This document shows, in pieces, positions 1 to 6,686 of a DNA stretch of 7,698 nt (within the stretch, counting starts at the first letter, position 1; each line of letters opens with the position of its first letter). Under the pieces are notes generated by a model, which saw only the letters and a program-made list of their open reading frames with translations, had not been told where the DNA came from and did not search any database. This DNA comes from Porphyromonadaceae bacterium UBA7555. GTDB taxonomy: Bacteria; Bacteroidota; Bacteroidia; Bacteroidales; Muribaculaceae. A program made the position numbers and the translations under genes. The stretch lies in contig DLLT01000024.1 in the NCBI GenBank assembly GCA_002478045.1, positions 1-7,698 on the forward strand. Reading direction: 5' to 3'.

Positions 1-2
1 AT

Positions 3-21
3 TTTATTTAGGACAATATTG
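3..21. repeat. 19-bp inverted match to the transposase 3' end
   Basis: The reverse complement of 3-21 is identical to 7602-7620, the last codons of orfB plus the start of the IS right end. The match would extend to 20 of 21 bases with one mismatch at position 2. It contains the stop codon of the PIG-L fragment, so PIG-L and the transposase both end in Ile-Leu-Ser-stop. The PIG-L frame enters this segment from its inner side. The segment is therefore not laid out like a simple IS insertion junction, where the IS terminus would touch the gene. Confidence 0.6.
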
Positions 22-322
22 GGCGTATGCCCATAACTTGGCATGCTTCAGTGCTTTCGCGATGACGTATAGCTGCGGCTTCCGTAGCGTCCATTCCACT
101 GATACCGGCTTCGCCGCCGGTGAGGTATATGCTGACCACTTCGCATCCGAGACTCTTGAGTACCAGCATAGTGCCGCCGGCAATAGTCTCCGGGGCATCG
201 GGATGTGCACCTATAACGAGTGCTTTTTTGTATTTACATTGTGCGATGCTTTGAGCCGTAGTAGGTAGGGCCGACGCAATGGCCAGCAATAAGCTTATCA
301 GCGTAATACATACTTGTTTCAT
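8..322 (-). pseudogene. truncated PIG-L/LmbE-family deacetylase, secreted type
   Basis: This is the first 104 codons of a PIG-L (LmbE-like) zinc-dependent deacetylase, a family that removes acetyl groups from GlcNAc-type sugars or similar amides. Residues 1-24 form a Sec signal peptide with a hydrophobic core (ITLISLLLAIASAL) and a likely cut after TTAQ, so the ancestral protein was exported. The family core starts at KALVIGAHPDAPE (33-45) and continues through TGGEAGISG (68-76) and a helix with IRHRESTEAC (85-94). It then stops at GIRPILS-TAA, where family members normally continue past a PIF-x-x-QIDG-like stretch to a second His motif; usual lengths are above 200 residues. The zinc-binding AHPDD motif reads AHPDA here: H40 and D42 are kept, but the second Asp, a zinc ligand in this family, is Ala43. 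Truncation and ligand loss together point to a nonfunctional remnant. An assembly break at the window edge could mimic the truncation but not the Ala. Confidence 0.75.
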
Positions 323-386
323 AAGATGGATCTATCCGGTGTTACGGCTGTCGGTGGAGTCGTGATGTCGGAATTGGCTATCAATT

Positions 387-423
387 GGCCGCAATAGCAA
401 TGATACTTATTGCTATTGCGGCC
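387..423 (-). terminator. hairpin terminator after the DUF4301 gene
   Basis: A perfect 15-bp inverted repeat (387-401 pairs with 409-423) encloses a 7-nt loop (402-408). It lies 19 nt beyond the TAA of the DUF4301 gene. On the minus strand it is followed by AATTGATAG rather than a clean T-run, so it is a strong hairpin without a classical U-tract. It probably ends the TPR-DUF4301 transcript and separates it from the PIG-L remnant. The rest of 323-442 shows no gene and no clear promoter for the remnant. Confidence 0.7.
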
Positions 424-442
424 GAGCGTTTATATGTGGATG

Positions 443-1975
443 TTATGCCTGATGTTGTGGACGCAACAGGTCATTTACAGTCTTGACCGGGTTGAAAGTT
501 TCGATTGGCACTTCGACGAATATGGTGTTCCAATCGCTCATAGCGCCATTCCATAGTCCTGGAAGTTCCATAGCTTTGAGCTCGCGTCCGTCAAGCGACT
601 TGGCTGAAATGAATCCGGTAGCAGGATCGACGTGTTTGGGAAGGTCGTAGTGATGACCGGATGCATTTTTGATACAGCATACCAGATCCACGGGATTGAA
701 GTGCGTGGCTGTGGCCATCATCGCACGTGCTTCCGGGTCATTCTGATCTATCTGAGATGATTCAAGAATCTGAGGCGCGGTACTTCCGTCTGTGCTGTAT
801 GCAATATATGGACCGCCGCCAGGTTCGCCGAGATTTTTTACCATTCCGCATACTCGTAAAGGACGGTCGAATTTTTTTAGCAGGTATAGAGCTGATTCGC
901 TGTTGTCAAGATGCTTCATGTCTTCGTGACGTATATTGAGCGTACCGTGCATGTAGGTAATCATCTGATGCAGGTCGTCAATGGTGAACTTGCCGCTACG
1001 CAACTGCCCTATGTATTTGTTTATAGTATCGCGAGCCTGCATAAGTACGCCGGCAATAATCTGCTTGTAGCGTATTGTAGGGGCGCGAAGCGAGTCGGGG
1101 ACTACATTGTCTATGTTCTTGATAAAGACTATAGTGCTGTCTATGTCGTTTAGGTTGGCGATAAGAGCTCCGTGGCCTCCCGGACGGAAAACTATATGTC
1201 CTTGCGTATCGCGGAAGGGGGTGTTGTCTGCATTTGCAGCCGGTGTGTCTGTGGAGGGCTTTTGCTCGGACATTGAAATATCGAAAGACACGTTGTATTT
1301 TTCGGCCATAGCCGGGGCTACAGCGCTTATTTTATTCGCAAAAAGCTCGCGATGGTTGTGCGATACGGTGAAGTGCAGGCGAACAAATCCTCCTGCAGCA
1401 GCCGTCTGTGCGCCTTCGGCGAGTTGTTCCTCGAGCGGAGTGCGAGTGCTTCCATCTGCGTAGCGGTGGAAGGTTAGTAGCGCTTTTGGTAGCGAGCCGT
1501 AGCCCATGCCTTCTTCACTGACGATGGCGCGGATGATGTCTCTGTATCGTTCTTGTGCGCACAAGTCGGTTGAATCAACGCCATAGATGCGGCGGAGAGT
1601 ATTATTTAATTCATCGATAAATGGTAGCTTGGCAAGATTATCAATGATTGCACGAACAGGCGAATTTTCGGCCGGGATATCTTCTGTGCCGTCTACAAAG
1701 GCAAATAAGGCCTTGAACATACGAGATGCCGCGCCACTGGCGGGGACGAACTTTGTCACTTCGGCGTTGTCGGATGCGAGGTATTGCTGCCACCGATTGA
1801 TGGCTTGCTGCTCCTGCTCGGGCGTCAGACGCATGATGCTTCCGCCCTCTACGGTAGCGGACGATGCCAATCGTAGATATGGAAATCCGGTTGTAAACCG
1901 GGCAAAGAGTTTGTCGAAGTCCTCGGCGGTAATGCCGCGTTTTGTAAGGTCTTCAAGGTCTTGCGAGGTTAGCAT
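443..1975 (-). CDS. DUF4301 family protein
   Basis: This 510-residue cytoplasmic protein has no signal peptide or membrane segment and matches the DUF4301 family of Bacteroidota, whose members are near this length. No function is established for the family. Recognisable blocks are KFVPASGAASRMFK (75-88), a glycine- and Ser-rich loop; RPGGHGALIANLND (264-277); FIKNIDNVVPD (284-294); CGMVKNLGEPGGGPYIA (376-392); and LWNGAMSDWNTIFVEVP (474-490). The order of a Gly-rich PGGHGAL loop, a strand and then a xxDN motif resembles UDP-sugar pyrophosphorylases (UAP/UGP type, with PxGNGGLY and VDN). A sugar-nucleotidyltransferase-like fold is therefore my inference, not a known activity. The ATG at 1975 is the natural start: the frame begins well before the first conserved block. 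It sits 68 bp downstream of the TPR gene on the same strand, so cotranscription is plausible. The frame is intact with all family blocks present. Confidence 0.88.
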   Translation of the reverse strand: MLTSQDLEDLTKRGITAEDFDKLFARFTTGFPYLRLASSATVEGGSIMRLTPEQEQQAINRWQQYLASDNAEVTKFVPASGAASRMFKALFAFVDGTEDIPAENSPVRAIIDNLAKLPFIDELNNTLRRIYGVDSTDLCAQERYRDIIRAIVSEEGMGYGSLPKALLTFHRYADGSTRTPLEEQLAEGAQTAAAGGFVRLHFTVSHNHRELFANKISAVAPAMAEKYNVSFDISMSEQKPSTDTPAANADNTPFRDTQGHIVFRPGGHGALIANLNDIDSTIVFIKNIDNVVPDSLRAPTIRYKQIIAGVLMQARDTINKYIGQLRSGKFTIDDLHQMITYMHGTLNIRHEDMKHLDNSESALYLLKKFDRPLRVCGMVKNLGEPGGGPYIAYSTDGSTAPQILESSQIDQNDPEARAMMATATHFNPVDLVCCIKNASGHHYDLPKHVDPATGFISAKSLDGRELKAMELPGLWNGAMSDWNTIFVEVPIETFNPVKTVNDLLRPQHQA

Positions 1976-2043
1976 TTGCGAAATTAGGTATTTGTGGGTT
2001 ATTGGTCTTGGGATTATTTGAACTTGGTTGTTGTGCGTAGATG

Positions 2044-4113
2044 TTATTGAGTCAAGCGTTTGAGCAGGTTGTATGCGCCAGGGACACCAAGTTCGCCTGC
2101 ACGGCCGAGGTCTGCGGCTCCGGCCTTTGTATTGCCCATTCGCATATACAAGTATCCGCGATTGAAGAATGCTTCGCCGAAGTCGTCTTTTAGTTCGATG
2201 GCATGGTTGATGGCATCCAAAGCTTCGTTGTCAAGCTCTAACTCAATATATAGACATGCTTTATTGTACCATGCGAAAGCGTTTGTCGGGTCTAGCCTAA
2301 GGGCATTGCTCAAGTCGGATAGGATTTCATCGTATATCGCGCGTCTCATGGCTGCTCGTGCAGTGGCATCGGTGCTCTCCCTATCACCGGCCGGTAAGCT
2401 CAATTTGTGATGTCTCGCTTGGGCTCGTAAAATATATACTAAGGCATAGTCATCTTTGAGCGCAATTGCACGGTCGAGATCTTTGATTGCCGCATCGTAG
2501 TCGCGTAATGTCAAATAGTCCAAGGCGCGTCCTATAAAGTCAACGGCACGCGGAGTATGCGTCGCCATGTAGCTGGTGTAGTCTTCTATGGATGTGAAAT
2601 GGCGTTGTGTCATAGTGTTGTCAAGGCTGCTCGGTACATTGGATGTTACCATGACTTTGTAGCGCAAGGCCCCCGTTGCATTGAGCATATCCACGTCTTT
2701 CATAAAATAGGTGGTAGTCTGCAGTTCGGTAGGCGCATTGTAGTACGAGATTTCAACCCATCCTTGCGGTTCTATTGAGATATTGCGGTCTTGGACCTTG
2801 CCTCTGATATCGGGGTTGTTGTATTCGGCATCTATAGGTTGCTGTTGCTCCACGGTGAGCAGCGTTGCAAAGCGTCGACGAGCCACTTCATCGTCCGAAA
2901 GTTCGTCCGGTGTATAGTCGCTTTCGACTTTGCCTTGTGCATCGGGACGCAGCTTGCGAGAGAGAGCAACGGCACGATTGTAGTCCGCTCCGGCACGACG
3001 TATATCTCCGTTGTGCCGATAGAATTCGCTACGCATATACAGTCCTGACGGAAAATCGGGGAATGCCTTGATAACATGATTAATGTCTTCTATAGCCTTG
3101 TCGTATCGATGCTGTTGGCCATTGATATAAGCTCGTTGGTATCGAGCACGCACGTTGTCCGGTTCGAGGGAAAGTACACGGTCAAAATCGGCCCGAGCCT
3201 TGTCGTAGTCTGACACTTCGGTCTCAAGCAGACCGCGATTGAACAGCGCTACCGTATTATATGGCTCAAGCGCAATAGCATGGTCGAAGTCGTCAAGAGC
3301 GCCGTCATAATCATCCTTATTGTATTTTAGATAAGCACGGTTGATGTATAGTCCGGCTGTATTCGGACGCAGTTTGATTGCTTTTTCGAGATGATACATA
3401 GCCGTGTCGTTGTAAGCGGCACCGCGACGCATTGCCAGTTCGGCCGCCATGGCATGGCCATTAAAACTATTCGGATTGATTTCAATGGCCTTTGCGATAT
3501 CCTTAAGGGCCATCACGGTATCCGCTTTCGATGCCTCAAGACGCTCGCGGGCACGCCCGAGATATGCGCTTTCGAAACGAGGATAGTGTTCAATCAATTC
3601 GCCAAAAGTGCTGTCGGCTGCCGCGTATTCTTTTAGCGCCGTTTGAGCCATAGCTTTATTAAACATTATTTGACGATTGCGCGGAAGCAGTGCCAGTGCA
3701 TGGTTGTAGTCTGAAACGGCGCCGGCATTGTCATCATAGTTCTGACGTGCAACGCCACGGACTTCCCAGGCGTCAGATAGGAATGGGTTGAGTTCGATGG
3801 CGCGTCCCGCGTCTTCAGCGGCGCCGCGGTAATCCTCGAGATTGAATTTGGCTACAGCGCGATAAAAATAGGGCAGAGCAAGGTAAGGCTTGGCCGAAAT
3901 CGCACGGTTAAAATACTGTATAGCCAGCATATAATCTTCGAAGTACATGCTGTTGCGGCCTACGGTAATAGCCTGCTCGGCATTGATCTGAGCAGACATC
4001 GGGATGTGCGTAAATGCTATGGCAAGAATTACGGCAACTTGAACGATACATGCGCGTAGTCTGCGGCATATACCGAAAAGATATTGTCTTATGGCTTGTG
4101 TATGCGTGTACAT
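2044..4113 (-). CDS. exported TPR-repeat protein
   Basis: This 689-residue protein consists mostly of tetratricopeptide repeats, helical pairs used for protein-protein contacts. After a basic stretch (RRLR, 17-20), a hydrophobic segment (21-36) and SAQ (40-42) look like a signal peptide cut before Ile43. The mature protein would then sit in the periplasm or at the outer membrane. No lipobox Cys follows. About ten TPR units fill residues 45-388, with typical ALEPYNTVALFNRG-like spacing and canonical Ala, Tyr and Pro positions. Residues 389-520 are not TPR: an acidic stretch, then a beta-rich part (ISIEPQGWVEISYYNA, then TTTYFMKDVDM). About four further TPR units occupy 521-689. The ATG at 4113 is the only Met before residue 39, giving an unusually long n-region of about 16 residues before RRLR. 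It could scaffold an envelope complex, but no partner is evident; the DUF4301 gene follows 68 bp downstream. The frame is intact. Confidence 0.87.
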   Translation of the reverse strand: MYTHTQAIRQYLFGICRRLRACIVQVAVILAIAFTHIPMSAQINAEQAITVGRNSMYFEDYMLAIQYFNRAISAKPYLALPYFYRAVAKFNLEDYRGAAEDAGRAIELNPFLSDAWEVRGVARQNYDDNAGAVSDYNHALALLPRNRQIMFNKAMAQTALKEYAAADSTFGELIEHYPRFESAYLGRARERLEASKADTVMALKDIAKAIEINPNSFNGHAMAAELAMRRGAAYNDTAMYHLEKAIKLRPNTAGLYINRAYLKYNKDDYDGALDDFDHAIALEPYNTVALFNRGLLETEVSDYDKARADFDRVLSLEPDNVRARYQRAYINGQQHRYDKAIEDINHVIKAFPDFPSGLYMRSEFYRHNGDIRRAGADYNRAVALSRKLRPDAQGKVESDYTPDELSDDEVARRRFATLLTVEQQQPIDAEYNNPDIRGKVQDRNISIEPQGWVEISYYNAPTELQTTTYFMKDVDMLNATGALRYKVMVTSNVPSSLDNTMTQRHFTSIEDYTSYMATHTPRAVDFIGRALDYLTLRDYDAAIKDLDRAIALKDDYALVYILRAQARHHKLSLPAGDRESTDATARAAMRRAIYDEILSDLSNALRLDPTNAFAWYNKACLYIELELDNEALDAINHAIELKDDFGEAFFNRGYLYMRMGNTKAGAADLGRAGELGVPGAYNLLKRLTQ

Positions 4114-4126
4114 TTGTTGTCGGGTG

Positions 4127-4134
4127 CAAATGTA
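4127..4134 (-). promoter_or_regulatory. candidate -7 box for the TPR gene
   Basis: On the minus strand this reads TACATTTG, an exact match to the Bacteroidota -7 consensus TAnnTTTG. No TTTG is seen about 19 bp further upstream. Transcription would begin only about 6-10 nt before the ATG at 4113, giving a near-leaderless mRNA. That is possible, but it lowers confidence. Confidence 0.4.
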
Positions 4135-4260
4135 GCAAATTTTTATGAGAAATAGGGGGCTTTGGCTTCGTTAATAATATACAAAAGGCAAGCCGATGCG
4201 GTTAAGTGATGACAAGTGAAAATGTAACTGTCAAAAAAGCTTAACGGGGCTTGGTGTATA

Positions 4261-4291
4261 TTTGATATTTGGTGAAAATATGTTTACTTTG
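4261..4291 (+). promoter_or_regulatory. candidate promoter for pfp
   Basis: TTTG at 4261-4264, a 19-bp spacer and TTACTTTG at 4284-4291 match the Bacteroidota sigma consensus (TTTG, N19, TAnnTTTG) with one mismatch in the -7 box. Initiation would fall near 4297-4300, leaving a leader of about 130 nt. An overlapping exact -7 box, TATATTTG at 4257-4264, shares the same TTTG but has no -33 element 19 bp upstream, so it is the weaker alternative. Confidence 0.55.
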
Positions 4292-4430
4292 CAGAAAATA
4301 TGGACGGTGCCAGATGTGAATTGACAAGATAGCACGCTAAGGCAAAAGAATACAGCAATTTGCATGTATTTGCCAACTAATAGGAATTTTTATATATCGT
4401 ACAACCACATATCACAACACAGCCTCAAAT

Positions 4431-6080
4431 ATGAAAAAGAGCGCTTTACAGAAAGCCAGGGCAAGCTACCAACCCAAATTGCCCATAGCCTTGACCGGTC
4501 CGGTCAAAGCAGTGCTTGGCAAACCGACACAATCTGTTGCCAATCAAGAGGAAATCCAAAAACTTTTCCCGCAGACTTACGGACTCCCCGAGTTGCATTT
4601 CGAGAAGAATACCAACCCGGTACCGGGTCGTCCCATCAATGTCGGCGTGATACTTTCGGGTGGCCAAGCTCCCGGCGGACACAACGTTATCTCCGGCCTT
4701 TTTGACGGGATCAAACGAATACATCGCGATAGTCGTCTCTTCGGGTTCGTTATGGGTCCCGGCGGACTTGTTGAGCACAAGTACATCGAACTGACAGCAT
4801 CAATCATAGATGAATATCGCAATACCGGCGGCTTTGATATCATCGGTAGCGGCCGTACCAAACTTGAAACTAAGGATCAGTTTGACCGCGGTCTCGAAAT
4901 ACTTAAGGAGCTCAAGATCTCTGCTCTTGTCATCATCGGTGGTGACGATAGCAATACCAATGCTGCAGTGCTTGCCGAATACTACAAGCAAGTAGGAGCC
5001 GGTGTGCAGGTTATAGGCTGCCCTAAGACCATCGACGGCGACCTCAAGAATGACTTGATTGAGACGTCTTTCGGCTTCGACACCGCCACTAAGGTATACA
5101 GCGAGGTGATAGGCAATATTCAGCGAGACTGCAACAGCGCAAAAAAATATTGGCACTTCATTAAATTGATGGGCCGCAGCGCCAGTCATATCGCACTCGA
5201 ATGTGCACTCCAGACACAGCCTAACGTATGTATCATTTCTGAGGAGATTGAGTCCAAGAACCTCACCCTGCAGGATGTGGTCAACCAGTTGGCAGACGTT
5301 GTGGCTGCACGCGCCGCAGAGGGCAACAACTTTGGTACAGTGCTTATCCCTGAGGGCCTTATCGAGTTTATACCCGCAGTGGGACGTCTCATCGCCGAAC
5401 TCAACGATCTTCTTGCCAAGGAAGAAAAGACTTTTGCGGCTCTTGATCGCGAAGCTCAGCGTCAGTGGGTTATCGAGCACCTCAGTGCAGACAATGCGAA
5501 GACTTATGAGGCTCTGCCCGAAGGCGTTGCTCGTCAGTTGACATTGGATCGCGACCCCCACGGCAATGTACAGGTATCGCTTATCGAAACCGAGAAATTG
5601 CTTAGTGATATGGTGGGCAAGCGTCTTGAGCAAATGCGTGCCGAAGGCAAGTATAATGGCAAATTCTCTGCTCTTCACCACTTCTTCGGATACGAAGGAC
5701 GTTGTGCCGACCCTTCGAACTTCGATGCAGATTACTGCTACGCCTTGGGCTTCAATGCAGCATGTCTGATCAATGCAGGCGTAACCGGATATATGTCCAG
5801 CGTTCGCAACTTGGTTAAGCCGGCCGTACAATGGATTGCAGGCGGTATACCTATCACTATGATGATGAATATGGAACGTCGTCATGGCCAGATGAAACCA
5901 GTGATACAAAAAGCTCTCGTAAAACTTGATGGCGCACCTTTCCGCAAATTCGCTGCACACCGTCGTGACTGGGCTCTAAATACATGCTATGTATATCCCG
6001 GCCCCATTCAGTACTTCGGCCCGGCTGAAGTTTGTGACCAGCCCTCGCTTACATTGCAATACGAGCATAAGGGTAAGTAA
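4431..6080 (+). CDS. pfp: pyrophosphate-dependent 6-phosphofructokinase (long form)
   Basis: The product (549 residues, cytoplasmic) interconverts fructose 6-phosphate and fructose 1,6-bisphosphate using pyrophosphate instead of ATP. This makes the upper glycolytic step reversible and saves ATP. Length and motif order match the long PPi-PFK clade also found as the plant beta subunit. Visible motifs are the phosphate-binding SGGQAPGGHN (76-85); GGDDSNTNA (170-178), where the second Asp (D172) marks PPi use instead of the Gly of ATP enzymes; PKTIDGDL (198-205) with the catalytic-base Asp202 and the PPi-type Lys199; substrate-binding MGRSASHIALE (247-257); and YEGRCADPSNFD (421-432). The ATG at 4431 fits the family N-terminus (KKSALQKARASYQPKLP), and no upstream in-frame start improves on it. 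No Shine-Dalgarno sequence is seen, as is usual in this phylum. The gene has its own promoter candidate and a terminator 82 bp downstream, so it is probably monocistronic. The frame is intact. Confidence 0.95.
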   Translation: MKKSALQKARASYQPKLPIALTGPVKAVLGKPTQSVANQEEIQKLFPQTYGLPELHFEKNTNPVPGRPINVGVILSGGQAPGGHNVISGLFDGIKRIHRDSRLFGFVMGPGGLVEHKYIELTASIIDEYRNTGGFDIIGSGRTKLETKDQFDRGLEILKELKISALVIIGGDDSNTNAAVLAEYYKQVGAGVQVIGCPKTIDGDLKNDLIETSFGFDTATKVYSEVIGNIQRDCNSAKKYWHFIKLMGRSASHIALECALQTQPNVCIISEEIESKNLTLQDVVNQLADVVAARAAEGNNFGTVLIPEGLIEFIPAVGRLIAELNDLLAKEEKTFAALDREAQRQWVIEHLSADNAKTYEALPEGVARQLTLDRDPHGNVQVSLIETEKLLSDMVGKRLEQMRAEGKYNGKFSALHHFFGYEGRCADPSNFDADYCYALGFNAACLINAGVTGYMSSVRNLVKPAVQWIAGGIPITMMMNMERRHGQMKPVIQKALVKLDGAPFRKFAAHRRDWALNTCYVYPGPIQYFGPAEVCDQPSLTLQYEHKGK

Positions 6081-6161
6081 TTAAGAAAAATACAGGGTTT
6101 TGGACAATTCCATAGGATTTGCTCCTATTCCTGCTATAATTCTTCCTATAACAGCTTGCAT

Positions 6162-6196
6162 GGCGGAAACCTCATATTGGGGTTTCCGCCTTATTT
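6162..6196 (+). terminator. terminator after pfp
   Basis: A perfect 10-bp GC-rich stem (6162-6171 pairs with 6181-6190) with a 9-nt loop is followed by TTATTT. It lies 82 bp beyond the pfp stop and 48 bp before the IS left end, in the orientation to end pfp transcription. It would also limit read-through into the IS. The remainder of 6081-6243 contains no gene I can support. Confidence 0.78.
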
Positions 6197-6243
6197 GTGC
6201 GTATAGCCTTTGTTTGTGCCATGTGCCACTTTTAGACTTATGG

Positions 6244-6267
6244 TGTCTTTCCCTGAAAAAAGTTGAC
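6244..6267 (+). repeat. IS left inverted repeat (IRL)
   Basis: It starts TGTC, contains CCCTGAA and ends TTGAC. It pairs with 7609-7631 on the complement after small gaps: the shared blocks are TGTC, CCTGAA and a terminal GAC. The exact boundary is uncertain because no target duplication confirms it. Confidence 0.5.
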
Positions 6268-6268
6268 T

Positions 6269-6290
6269 CATAAACCAACAAAAGTTTATG
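6269..6290 (+). promoter_or_regulatory. hairpin covering the orfA start codon
   Basis: A 7-bp inverted repeat (6269-6275 with 6284-6290) and an 8-nt loop place the orfA ATG (6288-6290) inside the 3' arm. Transcripts entering from outside the IS would carry this fold and might translate orfA poorly. Such sequestering hairpins are known in several IS families. The stem is AU-rich and weak, so a real effect is uncertain. Confidence 0.35.
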
Positions 6291-6686
6291 GGTTCATACA
6301 AAGAACAACAAAGGCTGATGAAGCCTAAAGTGCGGGCTTTATACGAAGAAGGCCTCACATGTGGACGGATAGCGAAGATTTTATCAATGAATAAAACGAC
6401 AGTTTACCGCTGGATCGCTATCTTTGCAGAAGAAAATAAAGAAGCAATGCCAGCAAAGAAGCCCAACAAGACCACGAAGCCGGTTTCCGCTTCCAAAGAA
6501 GTAAAAGCGCCGTCTACTTCAACAACAAGCACATCAAGCGCCGAAACGCCGGAGGAAAAGATAGCCAGACTTGAACGAGAGCTGAGGGTCGCGCAGCTAC
6601 GCGCCGACTTCTACGATGAGATGATCAACGTGGCGGAAGCCAAGTTTGATATTCAGATACGAAAAAAAGCTGGCGCCAAACGATAG
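6288..6686 (+). CDS. IS3-family transposase OrfA (HTH DNA-binding)
   Basis: This is the 132-residue first frame of the IS. Residues 22-44 (GLTCGRIAKILSMNKTTVYRWIA) form a helix-turn-helix that in IS3 elements binds the terminal inverted repeats. Residues 52-88 are a Lys/Ser/Thr/Pro-rich flexible linker, longer and of lower complexity than in many OrfA proteins. Residues 88-124 (EEKIARLERELRVAQL and onward) form a heptad-patterned coiled coil for multimerisation. OrfA alone commonly acts as a regulator of transposition, and the frameshifted OrfAB fusion is the active transposase. The stop at 6684-6686 comes 15 nt after the slippery A-run. The ATG at 6288 lies 44 bp inside the left end. No Shine-Dalgarno sequence is visible. 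Confidence 0.88.
   Translation: MGSYKEQQRLMKPKVRALYEEGLTCGRIAKILSMNKTTVYRWIAIFAEENKEAMPAKKPNKTTKPVSASKEVKAPSTSTTSTSSAETPEEKIARLERELRVAQLRADFYDEMINVAEAKFDIQIRKKAGAKR
6662..6669 (+). other. programmed -1 frameshift site (A7-G)
   Basis: Seven A residues followed by G sit in orfA as A_AAA_AAA_G, a strong slippery sequence. Slipping back one base after the two Lys codons (orfA residues 126-127) continues at 6668 in the orfB frame with no stop until 7615, giving a fusion of about 442 residues. The orfB frame is open only from 6650 (TGA at 6647-6649), so the junction is tightly constrained. A short palindrome, TGGCGCCA (6671-6678), follows directly; I could not identify a convincing stimulatory stem-loop or pseudoknot. 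Confidence 0.75.

Larger units (their letters stand above)
4114..4430. other. divergent intergenic region between the TPR and pfp genes
   Basis: These 317 bp separate two genes that point away from each other. The region is AT-rich and holds promoter-like boxes for both directions: 4127-4134 leftward, and 4257-4264 and 4261-4291 rightward. I see no hairpin of terminator strength, no RNA gene and no convincing small coding frame. Short open stretches running into the phosphofructokinase gene in another frame lack family similarity. The 5' leader of the pfp transcript would be about 130-165 nt. Confidence 0.6.

Noticed and set aside
387..423. The perfect 15-bp inverted repeat as an operator or attachment site.
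   Set aside because: Its position 19 nt after a stop codon and its short loop are better explained by a transcription terminator.
1587..2021. A 144-codon plus-strand frame over the 5' end of the DUF4301 gene.
   Set aside because: It is a shadow of the minus-strand gene, with low-complexity composition and no family features.
2832..3077. Short frames on both strands inside the TPR gene.
   Set aside because: All are alternative-frame readings of an intact, repeat-rich gene.
4364..4705. A plus-strand frame starting 67 bp before pfp and overlapping its 5' end.
   Set aside because: Most of it overlaps conserved pfp sequence in another frame and its protein resembles nothing. It is unlikely to be a leader peptide at that length.
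4800..5960. A 386-codon open frame antisense to pfp.
   Set aside because: It is the complement of a strongly conserved enzyme gene, has no recognisable motifs, and is explained by codon bias of the sense strand.
6081..6281. A 66-codon minus-strand frame between pfp and orfA.
   Set aside because: It runs across the pfp terminator hairpin and the IS left end, so it cannot be a conserved gene.
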